Assembly (NCBI RefSeq): GCF_017355915.2
Contig: NZ_JAFEUV020000005.1
Span: forward strand, 186,001 to 250,000
DNA from: Telluribacter roseus
GTDB taxonomy: Bacteria; Bacteroidota; Bacteroidia; Cytophagales; Spirosomataceae
Direction: 5' to 3'
Length of the DNA: 64,000 nt
The notes under the pieces are model-generated. The model saw only the letters and a program-made list of their open reading frames with translations, made no database searches and had not been told where the DNA came from. The stretch's first letter is position 1, and every line of letters starts with the position of its first letter. The position numbers and the translations under genes are program-made. Of this stretch, positions 54,633 to 62,488 are shown piece by piece.

Positions 54633-55046
54633 AAGCTACTCTCAATACATTATCCTCATTGCTAGACTATTCCTTTATTGCTACTTATCGAACTATAATT
54701 TCAATCTTTCCTATTTATCTAATTATACAAAGCTCTTTCACAATTAAGAGATACAGACGGTATTAGAAATAGGTTGTTTGTTAATACCTAGTTAATGTAT
54801 CTGGTATTGAAGTTCTGCTGGTTTCATCGTCTAAGTATAATATAATAGATCCTTCTAAATAGTTGCCCTCAACTATTGCCTCTAAGTCAACCGTTTTATA
54901 AAATGATGACTAACTGTCATAAATAGTACCATTTGATAAATTTCTATAAAAATTTATATAAAAAAGTTTCGCCTGTTTGTATAAATGCTTTACTATGCAC
55001 TAGTAAATTATTTTTTACTATACGTTCACTATACTCACTTATTATT
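54633..55046. other. AT-rich non-coding interval
   Basis: No gene is recognisable. The composition is much richer in A and T than the core genes and has only one GTAC site. It leads into the GYWKNH-domain lipoprotein and presumably holds its promoter. Confidence 0.5.
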
Positions 55047-56093
55047 ATGAAAAAAATCTTCAAGGCCGTGGTAATCACCATGGTTGGGGCATTCCTGTGG
55101 AATTGTCAAAACACTAATCTTGATGTAAACACAGATCAGTCAGATCTGACAGCTACCAAAGGGGCTCGAACTGCCACAACCACCCCTAATGCTTGCGAAA
55201 CAATTACATTTGAGGGCTTAGCCCATGGTACCAGAATCTCAACCGTTACTACCACAAGTGGAGTTGTAGGTGTACTTGGATACAACCCCAAATTTCCAAC
55301 TGTAAATGCTGCAACTATATTTGACTCAAACAAAAAAACAGTCGAAGATCCTGATCTACAGACCCCTGGTTATGGCCCTGGCAATACTACTAAGTTAAAC
55401 AACATCCTCATTGTTCAGGAGAATCCTAATTCATCGACCCCCGATGATGCTGCCCTGGCCAATACTCGTCTTGAGCTCAACTTTTCGACATTCGGTGGAG
55501 TTAACATTTACTCCATGAATCTGATAGATGTGGAGGGGGGCGAAGTAGGGGCTAATGTTAAGTTTTATGATGCTGCGAATATGCAAATTGGGGCTACTGT
55601 AGCACTCCCAAGTACAGGTGATAATGGTGTAAAGCTAATTACCTTTACAGGTGCTATAGGGGTAACCAAAATGGTAGTAACGCTGAATGGCTCCGGTGCA
55701 ATTGATAACATCGGGTTTTGTGTAACGAAGTACAATCCTAAGCAGTGTACTTATACTCAGGGGTATTGGAAGAATCATACAAGTGTTTGGCCGGTAAAAG
55801 GTTTGTACCTAGGATCTAACTACTATACAAATGCAGATCTGATAAAAATACTCAATACATCTGTTGCCGGTAATGGTTTGATTTCATTAGCACATCAGCT
55901 CATTGCGGCAAAGCTAAACATAGCTAATGGAGCCAATCCAACTGCCATCACTAAGTGTATGAGTGATGCGGATAAATTGATAGGTAGTAAAAATATTCTT
56001 AAAGATAAAGTATCACCAAGTACTACCAGCTCATTGGTGGAAACTCTAACTAAATACAACGAAGGAAAAATAGGTCCTGGACATTGTAAATAA
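55047..56093 (+). CDS. Surface lipoprotein with GYWKNH-type C-terminal domain
   Basis: About 348 residues from the ATG at 55047. Lipoprotein signal MKKIFKAVVITMVGAFLWNC, then a Thr-rich linker, a beta-sandwich region (CETITFEGLAHGT to AIDNIGFCV), and a C-terminal Cys-bounded domain starting CTYTQGYWKNHTSVWPV and ending GPGHC. The GYWKNH motif is known from secreted proteins of several phyla, without assigned function. A longer frame upstream would destroy the signal. AT-rich, unlike the core genes; probably acquired. Lies between tRNA-Glu copies 1 and 2. Confidence 0.7.
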   Translation: MKKIFKAVVITMVGAFLWNCQNTNLDVNTDQSDLTATKGARTATTTPNACETITFEGLAHGTRISTVTTTSGVVGVLGYNPKFPTVNAATIFDSNKKTVEDPDLQTPGYGPGNTTKLNNILIVQENPNSSTPDDAALANTRLELNFSTFGGVNIYSMNLIDVEGGEVGANVKFYDAANMQIGATVALPSTGDNGVKLITFTGAIGVTKMVVTLNGSGAIDNIGFCVTKYNPKQCTYTQGYWKNHTSVWPVKGLYLGSNYYTNADLIKILNTSVAGNGLISLAHQLIAAKLNIANGANPTAITKCMSDADKLIGSKNILKDKVSPSTTSSLVETLTKYNEGKIGPGHCK

Positions 56094-56131
56094 CAAGGAT
56101 GCTGTTTGAATGGGTGCTGTTTGACTTTAGT

Positions 56132-56160
56132 AGAAGGCGGCCTTGGAGCCGCCTTCTTTT
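56132..56160 (+). terminator. Intrinsic terminator
   Basis: AGAAGGCGGC, loop CTTG, GAGCCGCCTTCT, then TTTT. It ends the lipoprotein unit. Confidence 0.85.
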
Positions 56161-56227
56161 ATTAGTATCATGCAATCATCCAATCATGCTCCCTCATTAA
56201 ATAAGGTTAAAATTTATTTATCGATTT

Positions 56228-56406
56228 CTTGCATAATAAAATTTAACCCTGCAATCGTGCACCACGATTCCAGGAAAAGGAAGCGAAACCAACTAAGGAG
56301 TGCCCTTCAAGGCAAACGAAGTAGGAGACCAGTCGGCCTATTCGTCTAGCGGTTAGGACACGACCCTTTCACGGTTGAAACAGGGGCTTGATTCCCCTAT
56401 GAGTCA
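56228..56406 (+). repeat. tRNA-Glu transcription-unit repeat, copy 2 (decayed)
   Basis: CTTG (56228-56231) and 20-base spacing are kept, but the -7 box reads CAATCGTG instead of CATATTTG. The leader is the same as in the other copies over its last 48 bases or so. Confidence 0.85.
56335..56406 (+). pseudogene. Degenerate tRNA-Glu(TTC), copy 2
   Basis: The sequence is the same as copies 1 and 3 except for four or five bases: acceptor GGCCTAT against ATGAGTC leaves a C-A mismatch and a T-G pair, and the T-loop reads CTTGATT instead of TTCGATT, which removes the universal T54 and C56. With the damaged -7 box this is probably a pseudo-tRNA. The anticodon TTC is intact. Confidence 0.7.
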
Positions 56407-56423
56407 CGCACTGTGCGAGCAAG

Positions 56424-56460
56424 CCCCTCTAAGCTAACGGCTTAGAGGGTTCCTTGTTTT
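56424..56460 (+). terminator. Hairpin after the tRNA-Glu copy 2
   Basis: CCCTCTAAGC pairs with GCTTAGAGGG, then TTCCTTGTTTT. It is unrelated to the terminators of copies 1 and 3, so the duplication boundary lies at the tRNA 3' end. Confidence 0.6.
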
Positions 56461-56607
56461 GTTACGGTGCCACTTTTCAGTTATTTCACAAGAGCAGCGT
56501 TCAGGGGGCTTAATTCTATGATCAAACTACTACAGGCAAACCATCATCTATCCCGATGGTTAAAACCAGGTATGACTACTTTATTAACATCAACTACAAC
56601 TATGGGA

Positions 56608-57084
56608 ATGAAAAAGAACGGACTACTACTACTTACCTGGATGTTCATAGCTACCAGCTGCCAGAAAGGGGATCCGGCTGATTGTGACCTGCCTATCCCA
56701 ACCACAAAGGCACCTCAGAGTGAAGTAGCTGCTCTGAAACAACATATCGATACGTCAGGTATCAATGCCACGGCTGACGAAAGGGGTTTCTATTACACCA
56801 TTCATTCCCCGGGCACAGGAGCCAAACCCGCTCTATGTTCTGATGTGACGGTTAACTATATGGGTACGCTGACAAATGGAAGTACTTTTGAAACCGCCGA
56901 TGATGTAAGCTTCAATTTATCCGGGCTCATCCTCGGCTGGCAGCAGGGCATTTCCCTGATTAGTCCCGGTGGAAGTATCACGTTGTATTTACCACCCAGT
57001 CTGGCTTATGGGTCACAAGCTCAACAGGGGATACCGGCTAATTCGATTCTCATCTTCAAGATTGATCTTATCTCCATTGATTAA
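56608..57084 (+). CDS. FKBP-type peptidyl-prolyl isomerase lipoprotein
   Basis: About 158 residues from the ATG at 56608 (56602 is also possible). Lipoprotein signal GLLLLTWMFIATSC, then an FKBP domain: DVTVNYMGTLTNGSTFE, LILGWQQGISLI, SITLYLPPSLAYG and IPANSILIFKIDLI. It catalyses prolyl isomerisation or acts as a chaperone in the periplasm. The usual FDSS loop reads FETA. An upstream in-frame extension of 47 codons lacks a signal and is not used. Confidence 0.88.
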   Translation: MKKNGLLLLTWMFIATSCQKGDPADCDLPIPTTKAPQSEVAALKQHIDTSGINATADERGFYYTIHSPGTGAKPALCSDVTVNYMGTLTNGSTFETADDVSFNLSGLILGWQQGISLISPGGSITLYLPPSLAYGSQAQQGIPANSILIFKIDLISID

Positions 57085-57194
57085 CTGTCGCAAAGCATTA
57101 GCGTAGGTACTTCTCAGGGAATAAATCGAAAAGTGTAGCCTGCAGGTAGAACCCTGTGGCTACACTAACTAGTAAAGAGCATGCCTTTCGGAGC

Positions 57195-57434
57195 TTATTC
57201 CTCATATAACCCAAGCCCCTGCAGAATCATTTCTACCCCCCATTGCAACAGCTCATTAGAGCCTTCGTTGCTAAGGCCGTTGACATTCTTGTTGGCACTC
57301 AGTGGCTCTATACCCGCAAGTACCGTAATGATCTTTTTTAATCTGTTCGTATTTTCAACTCCTATCTGATTGACATAGGGCTGCAGCACTGCTTCCAAAG
57401 CTGCTGGTCGCCTGGCTCCCCTTAATGAAGCCGA
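57195..57434 (-). pseudogene. Possible gene remnant
   Basis: A frame of about 79 codons, open from a stop at 57435-57437, without ATG; the only start is a TTG at 57398. The product (RLKKIITVLAGIEPLSAN, then NELLQWGVEMILQGLGLYEE) looks protein-like and helical but has no recognised family. It is probably the C-terminal remnant of a larger gene, near IS-like repeats. The rest of 57085-57194 has nothing recognisable. Confidence 0.3.
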
Positions 57435-57519
57435 TTATCCCTTCTGGATTGATTCACTGAGTCCCTAGTTGCTCCATTTGATGGCTCCCAGCTATTGAAC
57501 GAGTCATTTTATAGGATAA

Positions 57520-57582
57520 TTTCCACCTTTTAACTTAGACGGAACAATAATCCACCTTTTCGGAACAGGTGTCCACCTGCTT
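57520..57582. mobile_element. Possible IS21-type terminal remnant
   Basis: Three copies of TCCACC (57522, 57551, 57572 by starting area), two of them followed by TTTT and joined by CGGAACA-type sequences. This repeated TTCCACC/CGGAAC layout recalls the multiple transposase-binding repeats at the ends of IS21-family elements. No istA or istB gene is present. Confidence 0.3.
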
Positions 57583-57696
57583 CAGCCACCACTCCTAATA
57601 GATTTACGAATCTGTTTTCAACCTGAGGATAAACCGGTACCTCAGCTATTGCCCCATCACACACATCAAAACAAACCAACTTAACATAACGGAACT

Positions 57697-58500
57697 ATGG
57701 AAAAGGTTACAGCCGAAGTATATAGCCAGATAGACAACGATGTCTACAAAAAGGAAGGCGACATATGGTGGAAGCCTGACACGGTATTACATATTCTGAA
57801 AACGTCAGTCAATCCCTGGCGGGTTGGCTATGCCAGGGAAGTAATACAAAAACTACGCATCCGCGCTACTGACCAGTCTGCGCTTGAAGTAGGTTGTGGA
57901 GGAGGTATACTCACCGAAGAAATCCGCAGGATGGGATTCGCTACCACCGGAATTGACCCGGCAGAAGAGTCGATCCATACGGCTCGTAATCATGCCAGGT
58001 CCGAAAGACTCGACATTCGGTACGAAACAGGTTCGGGCGAGCATATTCCCTATCCTGATGCTTCTTTTGATGTCGTGTTTTGTTGTGATGTTCTTGAGCA
58101 TGTTGAGGATCTGCCTAAGGTAATATCCGAAATTTCCAGGGTACTCAAGCCAAATGGTGTATTTATCTACGACACCATCAACCGGACCTTTATAAGCAAG
58201 TTGGTTGCCATAAAAATCTGGCAGGAATGGAAACGCTGGGCATTTATGCCTCCCAACCTGCATGTCTGGAACATGTTTATCCGGCCCGATGAGATCAAGG
58301 CGCTTCTGCAAACCCATGGACTGGAATGGAAAGAACATGTAGGCTCCAAACCTAACATATCCATTCCCAAAATGCTGAGCTTTCTCAGAAAACGGGTAAA
58401 AGGCGAGTGGACCTTTGTGGAGTTAGGAAAGAATTTCCGTCTGGTCGAGGACTCCGATATGAATATTCTCTACGGTGGCTATGCCATCAAAAAAGGATGA
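57697..58500 (+). CDS. UbiG-like class I SAM-dependent methyltransferase
   Basis: 267 residues. Rossmann-fold methyltransferase: motif I ALEVGCGGGILTEE, motif II acidic TGIDPAEESI, then FDVVFCCDVLEHVEDL and LKPNGVFIYDTINRT. The layout and N-terminal part (NDVYKKEGDIWWKPD) resemble UbiG, the ubiquinone 3-O-methyltransferase, but Bacteroidota make menaquinone, so the substrate is probably different. Located between tRNA-Glu copies 2 and 3 with no partner gene. Confidence 0.85.
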   Translation: MEKVTAEVYSQIDNDVYKKEGDIWWKPDTVLHILKTSVNPWRVGYAREVIQKLRIRATDQSALEVGCGGGILTEEIRRMGFATTGIDPAEESIHTARNHARSERLDIRYETGSGEHIPYPDASFDVVFCCDVLEHVEDLPKVISEISRVLKPNGVFIYDTINRTFISKLVAIKIWQEWKRWAFMPPNLHVWNMFIRPDEIKALLQTHGLEWKEHVGSKPNISIPKMLSFLRKRVKGEWTFVELGKNFRLVEDSDMNILYGGYAIKKG

Positions 58501-58589
58501 GTAGGGCACACTCTGCAATACCCTCTACCCAGGATCTTTTGTAATTCTATTCAAACCATACTTAATAACCACTCCATTTCCCTTTCATT

Positions 58590-59639
58590 ATGACTACCAA
58601 TCACACTATTTTCCGCTTCTTTCAGCCCTTTATGCTGGTTAGCCTTTTCCTCTTTGGATTAGCAGGCTGTACCCTAACGGATCACCAGTTTCCGGCTGCC
58701 ACAAAGCTGGAGCCCGTACAAGGCCCCCCGTTGGCTTCCGGGCTCAAGTTTCCCATTGGAATCACCGAAGACCCAAAAGGTAATGTGTGGGTAACCGAAG
58801 CCGGTAGCGGAACCGCAAACGATGGACAGGTTTCGATTATCACTCCCTCAGGGGCGATCTATCCTGTCATTACCGGTTTTCCATCCATCATGAGTCCGGA
58901 AGGCTCCCCCGAAGGACTAAACCACTTGCTGTATGACAACGGGAAATTATACATCCTGCACGCTACGGTAGACAAATTGTACATAGCCGACGTATCGGGT
59001 TTTGTGCCCGGTACAACGCCTGCCGTAGACGCTGGTTCCTTAATGAGTGAAGACATTGGTACGTTTGTTCGGGCGGCTCACCCTAATGCGCCCGACGCTC
59101 CTGATTCAAATCCATACAATCTTACGTTCGGTCCCGACGGCGATTTGTATATTGTTGATGCGGGGGGCAATGCGGTAGTGCGTCGAAAGAAAATTGATGG
59201 TAGTCTGAGTATTTTCGCTACGTTTCCCGATGTTCCTAATCCTAGTTTTCCAACCGTAGGGCCGCCAACATCCGATGCTGTACCGACAGGCATTGTATAC
59301 AACGGAACCGATTTTCTGGTTAGCACCCTAACTGGCTTTCCATTTCCGGCAGGGCTCTCAAAAATCTATAAGTTGAGTACTACGGGTACAGTAACCCTCT
59401 ACAAAGATGGCTTTTCGGGCCTAACCGACATATTATTAATGCCTAGTGGTAAAACGCTTGTGACGGAGTTTGGCTTTTCGACTCCCGGACGCATTGCCAG
59501 TGGTGAAGATCCGGCCATGAGTTTATATTCACCCGCCATCACACCAGTCGATATTTTATTGAGCAATGCCAACGCCGATACGTATTATGTACTGTATTAC
59601 GGTCCGGGTTTGCTCATGAAGTTCAAGGCGACAAACTAA
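58590..59639 (+). CDS. ScyD/ScyE-like beta-propeller lipoprotein
   Basis: 349 residues. Lipoprotein signal VSLFLFGLAGC, then a six-bladed propeller of the ScyD/ScyE type: LKFPIGITEDPKGNVWVTEAG, GPDGDLYIVDAGGNAVVRR and LLMPSGKTLVTEFGF. Related domains are found in many exported proteins, often without known function; the name comes from the scytonemin cluster, and no such cluster is present here. It ends 120 bp before a terminator. Confidence 0.8.
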   Translation: MTTNHTIFRFFQPFMLVSLFLFGLAGCTLTDHQFPAATKLEPVQGPPLASGLKFPIGITEDPKGNVWVTEAGSGTANDGQVSIITPSGAIYPVITGFPSIMSPEGSPEGLNHLLYDNGKLYILHATVDKLYIADVSGFVPGTTPAVDAGSLMSEDIGTFVRAAHPNAPDAPDSNPYNLTFGPDGDLYIVDAGGNAVVRRKKIDGSLSIFATFPDVPNPSFPTVGPPTSDAVPTGIVYNGTDFLVSTLTGFPFPAGLSKIYKLSTTGTVTLYKDGFSGLTDILLMPSGKTLVTEFGFSTPGRIASGEDPAMSLYSPAITPVDILLSNANADTYYVLYYGPGLLMKFKATN

Positions 59640-59761
59640 TTTTAGGCTACGTAGTACGTGGGTTAAGTTATTTAACTTTATAAAAGTTGAGACACTTAAT
59701 TTATCAATAATGGTATTTAAGGATATTATGATCTAACTATATTCACACTATTTATTTTGAT

Positions 59762-59797
59762 AATCTCTGCTGACGGTTCAGCAGAGATTTTTTTTGC
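59762..59797 (+). terminator. Intrinsic terminator
   Basis: AATCTCTGCTGA, loop CGGT, TCAGCAGAGATT, then TTTTTT. It ends the unit with the propeller lipoprotein. Confidence 0.8.
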
Positions 59798-59898
59798 CAT
59801 ACCTACACATGGGAGATCGATACTACAAAATTATGTGCCTTAGATCGAAGAAGCTACTGCATAGCCTGCTTCCCCGTCAGTAAGCCTGTCAATGATGA

Positions 59899-60321
59899 CT
59901 ATACCACCTCCGAAAAGTACGGACTCAGACACTCATGTTTTTTTAGGTTTTCCAGATCCTGCGCAGCAAGAGGTTTATTGATAAAGGCAATAACACAGGG
60001 AGGAATGGTAGCCTTGACTTCTTCACTTGGGTTCAGGGAAGATAGTACGCATATATGAATAGTAGGCAGTAAAGGAAGAAAGTGCTGAACGAACACGTCC
60101 AGAAATTTCCAGCCGTTCAAAAATGGCATGTTCAGATCCAGGAATACCAGTTCCGGGACCTCCTGGTCGCCAGAAGCAATGAGCTCTTCAAAGTAAGGTA
60201 TGGCTGAAACACCATACCCCGGGGTAAGTACATTTGCTGCAAAATCTGATTTTAGTATCCGACGCTTGGTAACAAAAATGGATGTTTCGTCATCGTCAAT
60301 AATCAGGACGTTTTTAATCAT
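59899..60321 (-). CDS. Single-domain response regulator
   Basis: About 140 residues from the ATG at 60321 (MIKNVLIIDDDET), which is the receiver-domain start; upstream in-frame codons do not fit the fold. Acidic pocket IDDDE, phospho-acceptor Asp in LVFLDLNMPFLNGW, Ser in CVLSSLN, Lys in AFINKPLA. No output domain, so it acts by protein contact, as in many Bacteroidota. The cognate kinase is not in this region. Confidence 0.9.
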   Translation of the reverse strand: MIKNVLIIDDDETSIFVTKRRILKSDFAANVLTPGYGVSAIPYFEELIASGDQEVPELVFLDLNMPFLNGWKFLDVFVQHFLPLLPTIHICVLSSLNPSEEVKATIPPCVIAFINKPLAAQDLENLKKHECLSPYFSEVV

Positions 60322-60582
60322 CAAGTAAATCGTAAAGTAGGGAAGAAGGGGTAAATATTCATTATTTGTTTCTAAATAAGCAAAAGGGGCGGCAAATATA
60401 CCTATCACTGAGTGCTTGTCCCCGGAGTGAACTATCTTAAGTAGCAGGAGCAAATGGGAGGGGAGTATCAAAATGCAGAACAAGCCTGGTATTGCTTAAA
60501 AAGTAGTTGGTTGATTGTCAAAAAGGTAGGTGCCGGGTCTGGTCTTTTTGGTAATATTTAAGAAATAAATTTTCAGAGAAGG
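60322..60582. other. Non-coding interval before tRNA-Glu copy 3
   Basis: No recognisable gene. It contains the presumed promoter of the response regulator (minus strand) and leads into the tRNA-Glu repeat. Confidence 0.5.
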
Positions 60583-60689
60583 CTTGCATAATAAAAATAG
60601 ACCCCCCATATTTGCACCTCGATTCCGGGAAATGGAAACGAAACCAACTAAGGAGTGCCCTTCAAGGCAAACGAAGTAGGAGACCAGTC

Positions 60690-60761
60690 GGCCCATTCGT
60701 CTAGCGGTTAGGACACGACCCTTTCACGGTTGAAACAGGGGTTCGATTCCCCTATGGGTCA
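60690..60761 (+). tRNA. tRNA-Glu(TTC), copy 3
   Basis: Identical in sequence to copy 1 at 54525-54596: GGCCCAT/ATGGGTC acceptor stem, CTTTCAC anticodon loop, TTCGATT T-loop, discriminator A. Confidence 0.95.
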
Positions 60762-60763
60762 CG

Positions 60764-60797
60764 AAGCCCCGCAGAAATGCGGGGCTTTCGTGTTTTT
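60764..60797 (+). terminator. Terminator of tRNA-Glu copy 3
   Basis: GAAGCCCCGCA, loop GAAA, TGCGGGGCTTTC, then GTGTTTTT, the same as after copy 1. Confidence 0.85.
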
Positions 60798-60959
60798 ATT
60801 TTGTCTGCCTACACCTACTCATTCTCACTACTTTCCGTTCAAAAAGCTTCACTTCTGTATTCTAAAGGGCCTATTTCTTACCTACTTTCCTTCCAAAAAC
60901 TTCAAACAAAAGCATAGACAAGCGGTTAATAGATGCTGGCATGACAAAACGGTAGCTTA

Positions 60960-61190
60960 ATGAAGTTCCTGACCACAAAAGGTAAAATCATAACGGGAGA
61001 CTCTCCACAGGAGATTCTTGAAAACTTAAAAAATTCATCTCCCTATGATCGGAAGAAAAAGATGGATAAGTACCTCGAGACCCTATCAAGTAGGATACGC
61101 CTGTACGACCGGGCTGAAATAAAGGGGTATGGCCACGTAGAGATCCTGATGCAACTCGAGGAAGTAGGATTTCTGCTGCGCCTCGAATAG
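60960..61190 (+). CDS. Small hypothetical protein
   Basis: 76 residues: MKFLTTKGKIITGDSPQEIL, a helical middle (NSSPYDRKKKMDKYLETLSSRI) and VEILMQLEEVGFLLRLE. The length and pattern recall small proteins carried on Bacteroidota integrative elements, but no named family can be given. It follows tRNA-Glu copy 3 by about 160 bp. Confidence 0.5.
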   Translation: MKFLTTKGKIITGDSPQEILENLKNSSPYDRKKKMDKYLETLSSRIRLYDRAEIKGYGHVEILMQLEEVGFLLRLE

Positions 61191-61205
61191 GTGGCCTCGC
61201 GTGTC

Positions 61206-61943
61206 CTACCTGCTATTGATCCGGCTAAAAGCCTCGTTCAGTTCGGCCCGGGAAGCGTTACGGACTATTTCGGACGTACCATAGCCAATTTCAAGTTCAC
61301 CCGCCTGCAGGCGCTGCATGACCGCATCGGCAAAGTCATCCAGAGGAGCCCCAAACGTATGCAGCCCCGGTCCACCCAAATCCGTATTAACCGCTGGCGG
61401 CGCTATCTCTACTACCTGAATCCCTATTGGAAGTAGCTGGTGGCGCAATGACAGCGTAAATGAGTGAAGAGCCGCTTTGGTGGCACTATAAATAGGCGCG
61501 AAAGCCGCCGGGGCAAAAGCCAGCCCTGATGTGATGTTGATGAGTACTGCATTGGGCTGCTGACGCAGCAGTGGAATAGAGAGCATAGACAGGTGAATCG
61601 GTGCCTCCAGATTAATAGCAATCTCCTGCTGGTGGGCCGTCCACTCTTCCTGCGTATTGATCAGCTGGGTACGTTTTTGGATACCAGCATTGTTGATCAC
61701 TACATTCAGGTGCGGAAACTCCTGACAAACCCATTGTACAAGGCTAACGCGCTCGGATTCCTGCGCTAGGTCGCATACACGCGTGTGAAGGGTAGGGTAC
61801 ATTTGCCGGGCTTCCTGTAATTTATCTTCCCGGCGACCACATATGATGACCTCGCTGCCTGCCTGTAAAAATCGTTCGGCCAGGGCCAGTCCGATACCCG
61901 AAGCTCCTCCTGTGATCAGAATTGTATTACCTGCTAAATTCAT
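61206..61943 (-). CDS. Short-chain dehydrogenase/reductase (DltE-like)
   Basis: 245 residues, classical SDR. NAD(P)-binding TGGASGIGLALAERF, the NNAGIQ structural motif, the Ser in INITSGLAFAPA and the catalytic YSATKAA. The order of motifs and ERFLQAGSEVIICGRR suggest the DltE-type subgroup; substrate is unknown. Convergent with the small gene at 60960-61190. Probably monocistronic. Confidence 0.9.
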   Translation of the reverse strand: MNLAGNTILITGGASGIGLALAERFLQAGSEVIICGRREDKLQEARQMYPTLHTRVCDLAQESERVSLVQWVCQEFPHLNVVINNAGIQKRTQLINTQEEWTAHQQEIAINLEAPIHLSMLSIPLLRQQPNAVLINITSGLAFAPAAFAPIYSATKAALHSFTLSLRHQLLPIGIQVVEIAPPAVNTDLGGPGLHTFGAPLDDFADAVMQRLQAGELEIGYGTSEIVRNASRAELNEAFSRINSR

Positions 61944-62172
61944 TTTTAAAAAGATGGTTACAGGCTCTAAACTACATGGAGTCCGAAATGATTAGAGCTA
62001 GCCGGATTTTTTGCCTCCTAAGGTGCACCGGAAGCAGGTGAACCAACGGGCTGACTATCAGAAGTACTATGATAACAGGTAAATAAATTTATTCGACAAA
62101 CGCTAAATGGGCTTTTTCTTTTGCCGTCCTTTTTGAGATATTTGCTTCTGTTCACTTCAATCAACTCATCCC

Positions 62173-62391
62173 ATGGGGCCCAACTCCGACAGACAGATAA
62201 TGCTTGACAACAAGCGGTATGATTTGCACGGTCTTCAGTTAAAGTACAGAAAAGCGCTGGACGGTGGTACCTCCCAGGAGGATATTGAGCAGCTGCATAG
62301 AAGAATTATTACCCTGAAAGAGGAGATCAACTCTCTGATCGTAGTCATTGACTTTCCGGGACTGAACCGAACCGGTTTCTCAGATAATTGA
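62173..62391 (+). CDS. Small hypothetical helical protein
   Basis: 72 residues, mostly helical and charged (LHGLQLKYRKAL, SQEDIEQLHRRIITLKEEINSL), with a coiled-coil-like heptad pattern in the middle. No family is recognised. ATG start at 62173. Confidence 0.45.
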   Translation: MGPNSDRQIMLDNKRYDLHGLQLKYRKALDGGTSQEDIEQLHRRIITLKEEINSLIVVIDFPGLNRTGFSDN

Positions 62392-62488
62392 TTGAGTACG
62401 TACTTAGCCCAGTCGACAGTTTCCTGGTTAGGCTTGAGTACTGAGGCTGTACAAGCCAGTTAGCAAGTACCTTTCTGCATTGCCTTAT

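Larger units (their letters stand above)
60583..60797 (+). repeat. tRNA-Glu transcription-unit repeat, copy 3
   Basis: CTTG (60583-60586), 20 bases, CATATTTG (60607-60614), then the shared leader, tRNA-Glu and the GCCCCGCA hairpin. The unit has the same spacing as copy 1, and the leader differs only in its first third. Confidence 0.9.

Noticed and set aside
57697-58500. Assignment of the methyltransferase as ubiG
   Set aside because: The motifs resemble UbiG, but no ubiquinone gene is near and the likely host uses menaquinone.
54417-60797. Prophage or ICE integrated at tRNA-Glu
   Set aside because: No integrase, relaxase or phage structural gene lies between the copies, and the repeats include the promoter and leader as well as the tRNA end.
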